Below, piece after piece: positions 24,401-37,200 of a stretch of 64,000 nucleotides of DNA. Source of the stretch: Mytilus trossulus. Taxonomy: Eukaryota; Mollusca; Bivalvia; Mytilida; Mytilidae. The stretch spans positions 67,896,283 to 67,960,282 of the forward strand of contig NC_086377.1 in the NCBI RefSeq assembly GCF_036588685.1. The letters are read 5' to 3'. Position 1 is the first letter of the stretch. Each line of letters begins with the position of its first letter. Under the pieces are notes generated by a model that was given only the letters and a program-made list of their open reading frames with translations, did no database searches and was not told where the DNA came from. The translations under genes were made by a program, and so were the position numbers.

Positions 24401-27400
24401 TTTGCAATTTTACTTACCCTGAGCCAAACAAATCATATTTCCATTGGGCGGTTTAAATATATAATCCTATCAACACTTATCTATGTTACTCATTCAAAAG
24501 GGTGTTCTTGATCGCTTCCATTAGGAATGTTCAACCCCAAAATTGTAAACGTTTCTTATATAGAAATAATTAAAAAAAATAAGCGAGCTTCATGTATATG
24601 ACCAATAGGGACTTCAAAGAATGCCTCAATTATGAGCCTCATATTTTTTATGTGTGTCGTTACAATTTGAGTTCCAACGCCCTATGTCTGTTTCAATGAA
24701 ATAAAACTCAGCATAGATTCCAGGGGGGAAATTGTGTACGACAGATCTAGATGCACTTTATTTCTAAAAAGCTATATAGATAATTTGAATGCATAGTTTG
24801 TTAACTTTAATCAGTCATATCATTTTCAAATTTCTAAATCTCATATCCTAGTTTTATTTCATATTTTGTGTAACATTCAGTGCATAGAAAAATGCAAAAG
24901 ACAGGACTGTTTTATAGCTTTTATGTGTAGTTCTACATCGAATGTCATCATCTATTTGCAGGACAAATATGCTGCCGTGTTGAATGTGGAACAGTCTGCA
25001 AACCAGGGGAAAATATATATTTACCTACAGATAGTAATGCACTGATAAATTAAATCAATCATTCTTAACATTAACCCTATTGAATATTATACTAAATCAA
25101 TTATTCTAAACAATAATTTATTTGATATCCGTTTCGGAAAATGATTTATTTTTAATACCGGTATTTATTTTAAAATGTATACCAACAAAGTAGTCATTGG
25201 TTATGATATTATTCAGTAAAAGAAATTCCATAAATGAAATTGCGATAGTTTCAATTTATACAAATTTTGAAACTATTTTATTCATTTCAATTCTGAATCG
25301 TCAAATTACTGATTAAAAATTATCTACTACTATTTGCAATTTACACTCAAACTTATTTGATCGAACTGTGAATCTGACCTTTCGATGTTTTATTTATACC
25401 CAACTGTGTTGCTCCTAAATTAATGTCTCATCGAAATTTGAATATATCAACAGGTTAGTATAGCCCCTAAATCTGATTAGGTATAAGTCAATCTTATTAC
25501 TTCAACGTGAAAATAACTGAAATCGAATAATTGGATCCAATTTTTTTCGGACAACTTTCTATACAAGAGTCATGCAAGAATTTCTACTCATCATAACAGA
25601 AAAAGAGCTATACAATACAAAATCGGATGTAAATAATTGATATAAATGTTTGTATTACTCATTGTGTAAACTTCATTTTTTTTCTGAAGCCAATATAGTT
25701 TGTGTTGAATCAATTATCAGATAAATAGATTGCATTTACTTAAATATATGCATGGCTTGAGCTATAAGTGTTTCATATAGATGTTTCATTATCTTATCGT
25801 GTACTCTGATAAAATTCCTTCAGTCTGTTATATTTTATTCTCCGTACAATTCTAAACAATTCACTTTCAGTTTGTTCCTTACCAAAAGTTACTGGACCTT
25901 GTAAAGCGTATATGCCACGATATTATTACAGTAAGAAAGTAAAGAAATGTCTGAGGTTTATATATGGTGGATGCGAAGGCAATAAGAACAATTTTGAGAC
26001 GCTGGAACAATGTAAACAGAGATGTGAACCTGAAGGTAGGGATCTAGCTTATATATCAAACGTCACATTGTACTGTGTGAGTTGATTGGTTAATGGGGGG
26101 GGGGGGGGGGGGGGGGGGTTGGCGTTGGAACAATGTAAACAGAGATGTCAACTTGAAGGTAGGGGAATACCTTATATATCAAACGTTACATTGAAATTCT
26201 GATTTGATTGGTCAATCGGAGGCACGCTGCAAAAATGTAAACGGTGAGGTCAATGTGATCTAGGTCAATATCTTACATATCAAACTTTGAATTGAACTGT
26301 CAGATTTGATTGGTCAATAAGGGGAACAATAAGAATGGAAATGTCAACCTGGATGTAGGCAAATATCTGATGGATCAAACTTCACACTGCGTGATATTAT
26401 TGGTGAATGTGATATGTTACTGACTTATTTCACTTTTTATGTAGATGCTTGATAATGTGTGGTTATTGTATACACGACGTTATACCTAAAATTAAAATGT
26501 CCTGAACTGATGTGAATGTTCCACGGTACTTTAATCACCATCATCATCATTTTTCATGTGTATGCGCAGTGAAATTTGTAAGGCTGTGTTTATAAAAATC
26601 ATTTTGTTTTGGTAGGGTTTAAAAGGCATGAAGTAATAGTAAAATACTTATTACTTAAAATCATCGACCAATACATGTAGGCAGCGATTTCTTTTAGATT
26701 GGAGATATGCATAGTGTCTGATTTCTTAATCGTTCTTTTTGTGTCCGGGAAATCAAAACACTATTTCGACATTAGACCTTTAGAAAAATCAAAAGTTGTT
26801 TTTAACGATAAACACAATGAAATTTATACAATTGTTTGCTTTTTACTGGTTGAATTCAGATATGCCAATCAATACAGAGAAAATAAGAAGTTATGGACTT
26901 TAAACATTGAATGCAAACGGTAAACTGCCTCAACTTTGAAAAAACAAAATGTTAGACAAACAAATCATTTACTAGAAAAGGTTTATAATTGGTACAATTA
27001 ACATACACGTACATATATCACAGAAAATGCAGTAACGGATACTATAAGAGTGGTGTTGTTAATGAGATTCCTGTAATTATAGGTCCAGATTGTTACCCCC
27101 TCACCTGTACATTGGCATGTGAATTCGGATTCGAAGAAGATGAAAATGGCTGTCGTGTGTGCAAATGCAAACAAAGAAATCATGATTAATTCTATTGATC
27201 TTCCTTTCTATTTGTTTGTTATATGTAATTAGAAAACAAAAAAACAGACGCAGATTTACGAAATTTTGGAATCAATCGAATGAGTTTGCTTTTCTTTCTT
27301 TGCCTGAACGGTTTGGGCTGTTAATTCTAGCTTTTTAGATTTTTTATAATTTGGATAAATGTTTTATATTGTTATAAATCACATATGAAAAGTTAAGTCA

Positions 27401-30400
27401 CATTGCTGAACACGAATTAGACAGCTAGTGCCCATTAATTAATAAAATTAATTGTGGAACTTGTCATTAATTATAGGGTATCATACTTGATTAATCCCCT
27501 CGCAAATGTGTCCAATCGTGGTTAACGCAAATTACATCGTACGGAAATGTATTTGGAACTATTTTTCTTATTTCCATATATAAAGCGTGTTTTATTTGTG
27601 ACATACTTAGATTGATAAAAATAATTTTGATTCAGAAAAAAATACTGCTTTACCGTATTAGCCAAGACACTAAGTTTCATCATGGAAATACAATGCTTAA
27701 CGTTCGTTTGAACCTTTCGTCAAAATGTAAGAGAGCACGGTTTAGTTGATGACCAACTCTCATTGCAATGCTGAAAATGACAAGATTAGAAAAAATGAAG
27801 AAATTATATCAAGTCTAAAGTTTATAATTTCAGATCCCTGCCCACTACCTAAATGTCCACTTGTACAAGTGCCAATTGGTGTTTGCTCTCGGGAGACCTT
27901 TTTCGATTTTGACGGGGTTAAATGCAAAGGCTGTCCAGAGATTTTACCATGTAATAAAGGTAAACCATGTCCATAAAAATAAAAATTACAAGTTAAGAAT
28001 CTGAAGCATTCAAATCAACATGTTCATCTTTGTTTACAATGTTGTCAACTGTAAACATAACATGAAAACTAAAAACTAAAAAGTTCTGAGTATTTCTATA
28101 TGGGCGTTTTTCAATAAAAACGTAACTTTCACACCTAAAACAAATGGAAATTCACTTGTCTAAAATTTAATTTCAAAAGTTATTTTGAATACCTCTATTA
28201 TAGACCTGTTTGTAAACAAAAAGTGCAATCTTAAATAATCTTTAAAATGATATTATTTTCATAATTTGTGTACTGTATCGTAGGGGACTTTTGTCCCCTA
28301 CGAAACTTCTTCTAAACAAACATATTGTTTGCAATTTTAAATGTTTCCTATAGACATTCCAGTTTGTTTACTTTAAAAATCTCATTGTTTTCTGAATTAG
28401 AAAACCATTTTATCGATAAAGATTAGACAGTACAACTCATGTTACGTAGTGGACATTTAAATGCGTTTCGTAGTGGACAAAACCGTTTCGTAGTGGACAA
28501 AACCGTTTCGTAGTGGACAAAAAGTTTCGTAGTTGACATCAACCCTATTATATGTTAATAAAAACATAATAAAAATTACATGAAACTAACCCTCGTTATT
28601 TGTTTTGCACGAATATAATTGAAAAAAGATTAACAAAAGACTGCATGGTAGTGGTAGTGTCTACTACGAAACGTTTTTCTCCCATACTTGTTTCGTAGGG
28701 ACGTATTCGCATGGTTTTTTTTTCCACAATCCCTATATTGCAATAAGTTTCAGACTGATTGTATTCATCAAAGCATTTATTAAGCTGTACACTGATATTT
28801 TTTTCTTAAAACCAGATACTGAAGGAGATTTGATCCGTTTCGTAGTGGATATTAAAAAAAAATACGGAATCACTCTGGTCCATTTGATGTGCTCAATTTT
28901 TCTGACCCACAATTTAATTGCTGTTATAAAAGCATCACTTCTTTTGTAAGACCCTTATGTTTATATTTCTTGCAAACAAAAATTACACTGATTTTATAAA
29001 ACTGTTTATTGGCAAATTTTAATGACTTCGTTTCGTAGTGAAAATTTGTGAGGGACATACCTTCTGAAATTAAAAATCCTATATTGAAAGCTGTTTATTA
29101 AAATAGGTTGGCTCTAAACATACTTTTGAATTATTAAGGAACTTATGTAAAGTAAAAATAACATTTATTTCGTCATTTTCTTTACGATATTTTAGAGTAA
29201 GAATGTTGATCAGGTGGTCTAGGGACATGCCATTTTTGGTTGTTTTGGACCATTCAGGAGTCAATATACTATCAACCCCTCTAAAAATAAACTGTTTCTT
29301 TGCTTAAAAATGTTAAATCTAATTCAATGTACTGACTGCATATGTTTTTTTTACAAAGATTAAAGTGGCTGGGACAAGAAAATTCGTTTTTATTGAAAAA
29401 CGCCCATATGAATATACAATAAAATTAACGAAAAATATAAAGATTAGAAGAAAATGAATTATCGTAAGCAAAACTATATTTCATAACCTTCAATTAGTCA
29501 GCAATTTTTAAAACAAGATACATGTAGGTATGCAAACAAAAACATTGTGTAGCAATGTGTTAATCTTTAAAATTGATTTTTGTTTTCAAAATTCAGAATA
29601 TATCTATAAATATCAAATACTTTTCTGTTTCTTTAAATAAATATCAGTATACATATACTAGTAATACTAATTTGTTTATGGCCAATAACAATTTTTCAGT
29701 AATACATAAATTTCTCTCGTTAAAATCAAAAACAACATTGTTACATCCACGAGCGAATCGTACAAGTTGAGATATATAAACACCGTAAGATGGTGACAAG
29801 GGAACGTCACCATCTAAAAGTGGATAATTGACGATAAGAAATGAAAGTTCATCTCTTTTATCATAAATTCTAGTATTAAGCCTTCCGTTAATATATAGAT
29901 GTCATGATCGAGGAAAGGGCAGTGGTCATTGTTAGTATTAGCTTTATTTAAAGTAAGTTCAACAGGACAAATTTCTTTAGTATACATACTGAAGTCATCA
30001 TTATTGAGAGCCAAAATATCATCCAAATATCTAAAAGTACTATTACATGTGTGTATCAGATATTGTTTCAACTGATTTTTGTCATCAATTGTAACTCATA
30101 ACAATACAAAAATAGGTCCGCAATAAGTGGTGCACATATGTCTATATTAAATGGAAAACACATTACCAACTTTTTGCCAAATAAAAAAGGAGAAGAATAA
30201 ATATTAAAATTCCAACAGAAATGTTATCATATGTATGTATTGCAGAATGTCTCCTTCCTAAGGACATTGGTCCATGTGACGCTGATATCAAAAGACACTA
30301 TTACGACGCTGAGACCAAATCTTGTAAGGAATTCAGATATGGTGGTTGCGAAGGCAACAAAAATAATTTCATAACATTGGAAGCGTGTAAAAGTTCATGT

Positions 30401-33400
30401 AGAACAGGTAATTTAAACAATTATAGAAAATTGTAAAACTAAGTAAAGGTATTGTAGCAGCAAATTAAAGCTATTATTATTTTATTTTTATTTTTTTTTA
30501 TTTTTTTTTTTTTTGGGGGGGGGGGGGGTATTCATAACACTGCATAGATTTATTGTACTTGCAAAATTAGTTCTTAAGCCCCAGTCCCACGACCACGACC
30601 GCTCTACGGTCACCGCGCTTATTCTGCTACCTCTCTTTCTACGCTTATCAAGATCTTTCTAAACTCATCACGTTTTCGCTACGTCCATACCACGAGTTAT
30701 CGGATTGCAACACGGTCTTAACACGTCTATACTGCGATTATAGTACGTTCTTATCCTGCTTATACTACGTTCATACCGCGATCTCACTACGTTATCAGTA
30801 ATAACGTCAACATCGTGTTCTATATCAATACCATTATATTCCTTCTATTTCTGATTATAAGACATATATCTCGGAAACAATTCGGTCATGCCACTAAAAT
30901 CTTCTAGAATACGTGGGCGTGGTGGTAGGATTTGGTGTAGAGGCAGAGGGAGCTCTGATAGTAACGAATCCTGATCAAGCAGAGATTTCGGACCGACCAA
31001 TCCAACCTAAATTGCAACCTTTAGCTGGTCCATTCAGCTCAAATGACGATATTTTAGTGAACGATAGCAGAGATGACACAGGTGTGTCAATAGAAATAAG
31101 TTTAAATTATCTACATGGAAATAAAGCGATCGGATTGTTTGGCAAGATGGTTAGAGCTCAGATAGACAGGTTGTTAATTTTTTAGTTTTCATTGTTGTGT
31201 TATGTAGACTTCTGTTTGTCTTCTCGTCGGCTTTTTTTTCGCTATGGCTGTGTCGCTTTGACCTTCGAGTTTGATTGGTCCTTTGGTATATGTATTCTCT
31301 CTTTTATAATTTAACACCTCCTTGCAAAAATCCAGACGCAAACTGTACATGGAGAAATTTGTGTACAGTAAAAAAATAAATAGTGACAATATATGTTTGT
31401 AGAAGCAAAGTTTTACTGGTAAATTTTTAAACCAGGGATATCGTTACCATAGATTACTTAAAACCTTTACTAAATTTTTCCATAGATATAAAGATTTAGT
31501 TTTGAAGTTTGGTTGTTCCTGTAAAAAAAATTGTTTCAAACGGGATAGCACTTCCTCATTTTTACGGAAATGTTGTTAACCGTGCCCGGAAATTTAGAAA
31601 TGATCCATGTAAACTAAAAGGTTACCTATTCAACACCGTAATAAGATCATTGAATATTGTTTTCATTGGTATACATATTTATTTTGTTATCAGTAGATTG
31701 AAAGCTAACTAAATATTACTATTATGTTATATACAAATACATTTTCATGGATCTACAATCTGTCGATAACTTTAACTTGGCATTGCACAAGGTCATGTTT
31801 TTCTCTGGCTGTTTATGACGTCTTTACACTAAATCCATTTGATGTTGGATGTTTTCGGATTGCTTGTTTAGTCTTAGAGGCATGATTTATTTATTAGTTG
31901 TTAGTGGCTTTGAACTAGCTGTCAGATAACTGCGAGTACTTTCAGATCTGTTCATTGTGTCTTTTTGTGTCGGGATGTATAATTACCCGGCCACGTCCAC
32001 TTGTATTTTTTTTTGTCTATCTGATGAGTTAAGCATTTTTCAACTGATTTTTATAGTTCGTTCTTATGTTGTACTGTTATACCACTGTCCCAGATTAGTG
32101 GGAGGGTTGGGACCGCGCTAACATGTTTTACCCCGCCACATTATTTATGTATGTGCCTGTCCCAAGTCAGGAGCCTGTAATTCAGTGGTTGTCGTTTGTT
32201 TATGTGTTACATATTTGTTTTTCGTTCATTTTTTTACATAAATAAGGCCGTTAGTTTTCTCGTTTGAATTGTTTTACATTGTCTTATCGAGGCCTTTTAT
32301 AGCTGACTATGCGGTATGGGCTTTGCTCATTGTTGAAGGCTATACGGTGACCTATAGTTGTTATAGGCAATCATACCACATCTTCTTTTTTATATTATGA
32401 GAGTTAATCAGAGCTGCCCACTTTTTTAGAGAATCGTGTAGCAGTCATGTTAACTAGTGTATGGCCTTGTAGAGATCGACGAGTGGTCGAATATGGCCGC
32501 GTTGAAACCGGATATTGTTCGAGTTGGTCTGGGATGAAAAAAACATAAAAAGTCGCAGTGATCATTAAGCTATCGGGCATTTGTTGAGTTAATCTTGACC
32601 ACATATCGTACAGGTTGTTGTTGATCTGGAAATTATCGGATATTGTCGAGAAAAGATCGAAATTATCGAGTACTGATCGGTAAACTATTTGTGTTCCCAC
32701 CAAACTCGATCTCTACACGGTCCTTTCCCGATCAATTCGGCCGCATCTCGACGAATTTTCGATCTCTTCTCGAGTGATTGGCTTCTCGATCCTTACTCGA
32801 ATGTTTTTGACATGTCAAAAACTCTCGGGTTGAAAGTCAGATCGATGACGACCAAGGTAGACCACCCCGTGTGAACCTAGCTTTTCGCTAATCTCTCGCT
32901 ACGACTGTACAGCGACCTTTGCGATCTTACTACGACCTTTGTGCACTCTTACTACGCTTCTATGACGACCTGGTTTCACCACGACTGCACCACGATTATT
33001 TTGAACATGTTCAAAGTTGGCCACGCTCATCACGATCTCGAATACCTCACCACGATCGTTCTCCGATTAGCAAAATTTTCATTTATTTCACACATCGTAG
33101 CGCTATCGTGGCTTAGCGGGACTGCGATATTAACAATTTCATAATTCATAAGTTTGTAATACGTGGCATTATATGATTTTGAAATTATTTTTTAACAAAT
33201 TATTTTTTTGCTTTTTTAATGGGACCAGCGTACGTTGTTCAAATCTTCCAGTCCAATTTTCTTCTTTCAAATTAATCGACAAATTAGTAAATTCGACATC
33301 CATGTTCTCTGATTGATAACAGTACAGAAAGAATATATTTTCGATAAAAATGAGAATAACCGATGCAGGATATTTGACCATATGGACCATTCTTGCGTTT

Positions 33401-34204
33401 AACGATTGCCTTCGGAATTGATTTTTTTTTGGCGTAGTAAAAGAAAAAGGGTTCTGCAAAGAACATAATTAATTTATAAATAGTTTTGCTTTTTTCTCAT
33501 TTATTTTTGTTTATAAAGATAAGCAGAAGTGGGCGAATTGTCAAATCTATTCAAAATATAACAGAAACACGATCATGATGTTGCCTATAGATTGCTGTAT
33601 GTCCTTAATTCAAAAATGCTGCTTTTATACAGATTATCATACACATTTCCTTTGTGTGAAACAGTTACCGCATACCCTTATTATAAATTAATTCTAGAGA
33701 ATAACTCCATGAATCTTTTTAGAGCCTTGTCCACAAGTGAAATGTTCCAACAGATGTCCATATGGGTTTCAGACAACCACCGATGGCTGTCCAACGTGTA
33801 TATGTACGACAAGTAGGTTTGCTTAATATGTTTCGTTCATTATAAAATTTTGAGTTTTATGGTTAACAAAAGTGCAATGTTACAAATTTACAGTAATATA
33901 ACGTCTAAATATTCCGCTGTGTTTTATTGAGTAGACTTACTATCTGCCATCGAACATGCGCACTGATGTAATACAGTGACTTAATGATTTATTTTGATAT
34001 TTAACGAAATCTGAAGTTAAATATAACTTGAAGCAGCACACTGTCCTTGTGACAAAATGTATCAAGAGTGTGTACTGTAAATTTGTAACATTGCACATTA
34101 TAATCAGTCTGTTCCGAATCATATTAAACTGTAAGTATTATTACGATTTTTCAAGAATGGACACAAAAGTGAGAATAATTATTGCAATAAGTAAATTAGC
34201 ATAC

Positions 34205-34235
<31 letters not shown>

Positions 34236-37200
34236 CAACTCGTCTAAACATCAACCCAACAATGTAAGATCTGTAAATTTGCTTTCGCAAATTTTTGGTT
34301 CTTCCCTCGCCGGGATTCGAACCAATGCTACTGTGATATCGTGACACCAAATCGCCTGCACTGCAGCCGTCCCGCTAGACCACACGACCACCTGGGCTCT
34401 CAAAAAAAGAGCTTTCGGTGGCCATATGTTACCTTTCCGCGTCAGTTTTAGTCTAGCGGCGTACTACAGTACATGATATATAAGGCATGAAGATGTTATT
34501 GTTACAGATCAGCTAAATTATCTATAGTAAATGATCCTACAAATTAATGTAAGATACAGTCACAGAAAATAATTATATTCATAAGTACGTCTGAGTCAGT
34601 GACAACCCTACAACAGATGTATCCATCGGATCGCCATCAATGATGGTGATACATGGCTGTGTACATAATGTATATACAACTCGTCTAAACATCAACCCAA
34701 CAATGTTAGATCTGTAAATTTGCTTTCGCAAATTTTTGGTTCTTCCCTCGCCGGGATTCGAACCCATGCTACTGTGATATCGTGACACCAAATCGCCTGC
34801 ATTGCACTGCAGCTAGACCACACGACCATCTGGGCTCTACATATATAGCAATCGTCACCAAATATTCGCTTATATAAAAACCTCAAAATAAATTCTGAAT
34901 TTGCAGTACTGTGATTGGATAGAAATGACAACGAATCACAGAACTGTTGATCTGGCTTTCTTACACACAATGAGTTCATATGAACTGTACCAACTATTAT
35001 GTTAATTCATTATTTTACTTTTTTACTGTTAATTTTTTTTTATTTTGAACGCTTTGAGGAAATACTGCACGTCAAAACATTTGGCCTTTCCATGATAGCT
35101 GTCTGGTGAAATTTAATGCGACAGTTCCCCAATAATATATTAATGTACGAGTATTTTTTGCAATCATGCCTTTATTTGTTTATTAGCAGAGTAACGTTAA
35201 AAACACGTATGCATAGGTTATACCTTACTCAACAACAAATGAAACGCATCAACTTTTTTTTCTTTTTCTGTGTATTCGTTTATGACAATATATAACTTTA
35301 TAGATATGATATAAGAGAAGCACATACGACGATACAAAATAATCACTTTTATGTTAATTTCTTTATATCTATTTATAATTCAGAATGTCCTCAAGGAAAA
35401 CCTTTGCCTAGGCTGAACTGTGGACTGATACCTAACCCTGATAAATGCCCAAAGGGATATTTTTGTAGTGTAGATGAAATAGATCGTTTTGCAGTGTGTT
35501 GCAGAGGTAAATGACTGTACATATATGTGGCAAACGATAAATGTAGTGTGATTTAACTTTTAGTTTAATTTGCGGATGCATTTGCAAGACAACAAATTTT
35601 ATTGTAATCAACCTAAAAAGAGTCTAACAATGCCATTTGTGTCTGCTTTAAAATTCAGGTCGAGGTTCATAGGATAATTATATATACTTGACAGGCAATT
35701 AGTTAAGGATGTTTTGGAATTCGTGTCAAATGTTCGGACTCCTTGGTGTTTTTCCATGCAATACAAGGTAACATATTTTGCCCCATAACACCCATTTATG
35801 TTTTCATATAAGACTTAATAGCTCATGAAAAGTCATTTTCCAAAATTTTAGAAGATTCTTGATTTTCTTTCTTTTGTTTTGAGACCCAAATAATATCAAT
35901 GCAAATATTAGGTAAAAGTCCGAGTCAGCCTTTTCCCACCATATTTTAAATCTCAAATATCTCTAAAGGAGGTCCATGTCCTATCAATATTGTTAGCTTA
36001 TTTTTATCCTTAACGAATGCTCTACAGGCTTATACTATCAATTGTTTTTCTCCTAACCTCATCTAAATACATCCTTAAGTCTAAAGTTGTTATTTCAACT
36101 CTCATCTATCTTAATATTGTAATTCACTAATAAAATGTTTTCATTCAGAAATGGTTTTTTTTGTTTTAGATCCGTGCTTTCCCCCTCCCCGTTGTCCACA
36201 ACCTCCAAGGGGCCCACCAGGAACCTGTCCCCCGCAATGTGTTTATGAGTACGCAATAGTTAATGGGAAAAGTTGCAGAGTGGCGTGTAAACTTGGGCCA
36301 GTAGGACCTAAGGGAGAACCAGGAAAGCCATGTCCTCCATCATTAGTAAGTATATTATCTTGGGGTATTAATGCGAATCGATTTGTTTGTGTATTCATAA
36401 GAGCAGGTCGAATGAAACGATGTGTACATTAACAATCAATAGAAGATTGTCGTCGTCCGTAAACTTGTGAACTTTTAAAAAATCCCTTTCGTTCAAAATG
36501 ATTTTTTATTTAATAAGATATCTTTTTTCATGTCTATTTGAAAAATCTATATCTATAAATAGTCTTTGCTGTCTTATTCGAGCTAGAACATATGGATGAA
36601 TAGCTTACTCTTGCTTATAATATATATGTGTGTGTGTATTTATAGTCCGACGGATTCTTGTCAAGATCTGTCCACCAACAGTCTCCACTCTACTACTGTT
36701 ACGAATCACAGTTTATGACTTAACTCAGTAAATACCTGACGTGTCGAAATTGCATTTAATTGATAAATTCAACAACACTTACCGTTATCTTGATGATATT
36801 TTTTTGTTAAATAATCAAGAATTTTCTCAACATACTGCTGAAATTTACCCAAAAGAACTTACTTTAAATAAATAAAATTTATTCGGTAATAACTGTCCTT
36901 TCCTGGATTTAGGTATTTCGGTTTTAAACGGGAACCTCCACACTACAATTTACGACAAAAGAGAGATTTTTCGTTCCCTATTGTTGATTTTTCATTTTTA
37001 GATGGTGATGTTCCTTTGGCACCATCTTACGGTGTTTATATTTCACAACTATGCCCGTGTCTGTTGTGGCATTTTTTTATTTTAACGAACGCAACTTATG
37101 TATTACTGGTAAATTATTAAACCAGAGATATCGTTATCATAAATTACTTAAAACTTTTACTAAATTTTTCCATAGATATAAAGTTTTGGTATTGAAGTTT

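Noticed and set aside
26699-26923. 74-codon ORF in intron 6
   Set aside because: No homology recognised, no splice signals fitting the phase of the gene, and AT-rich composition as in surrounding introns.
30913-31185. 90-codon ORF as a gene
   Set aside because: No splice context or recognised domain, and it lies within a repeat-rich block. An overlapping frame (RGRGGR...) also contains stops. Likely transposon debris.
32020-32060. CTGATGAGTTAAGC in PLE tails (also at about 37738) as a hammerhead ribozyme
   Set aside because: The GAAA box and a partner stem are missing, so it is at most a decayed ribozyme.
34289-34400. tRNA gene on the minus strand, from matches to boxes A and B
   Set aside because: No cloverleaf acceptor/anticodon arms, repeated with the same tail elsewhere. 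It is a tRNA-derived SINE.
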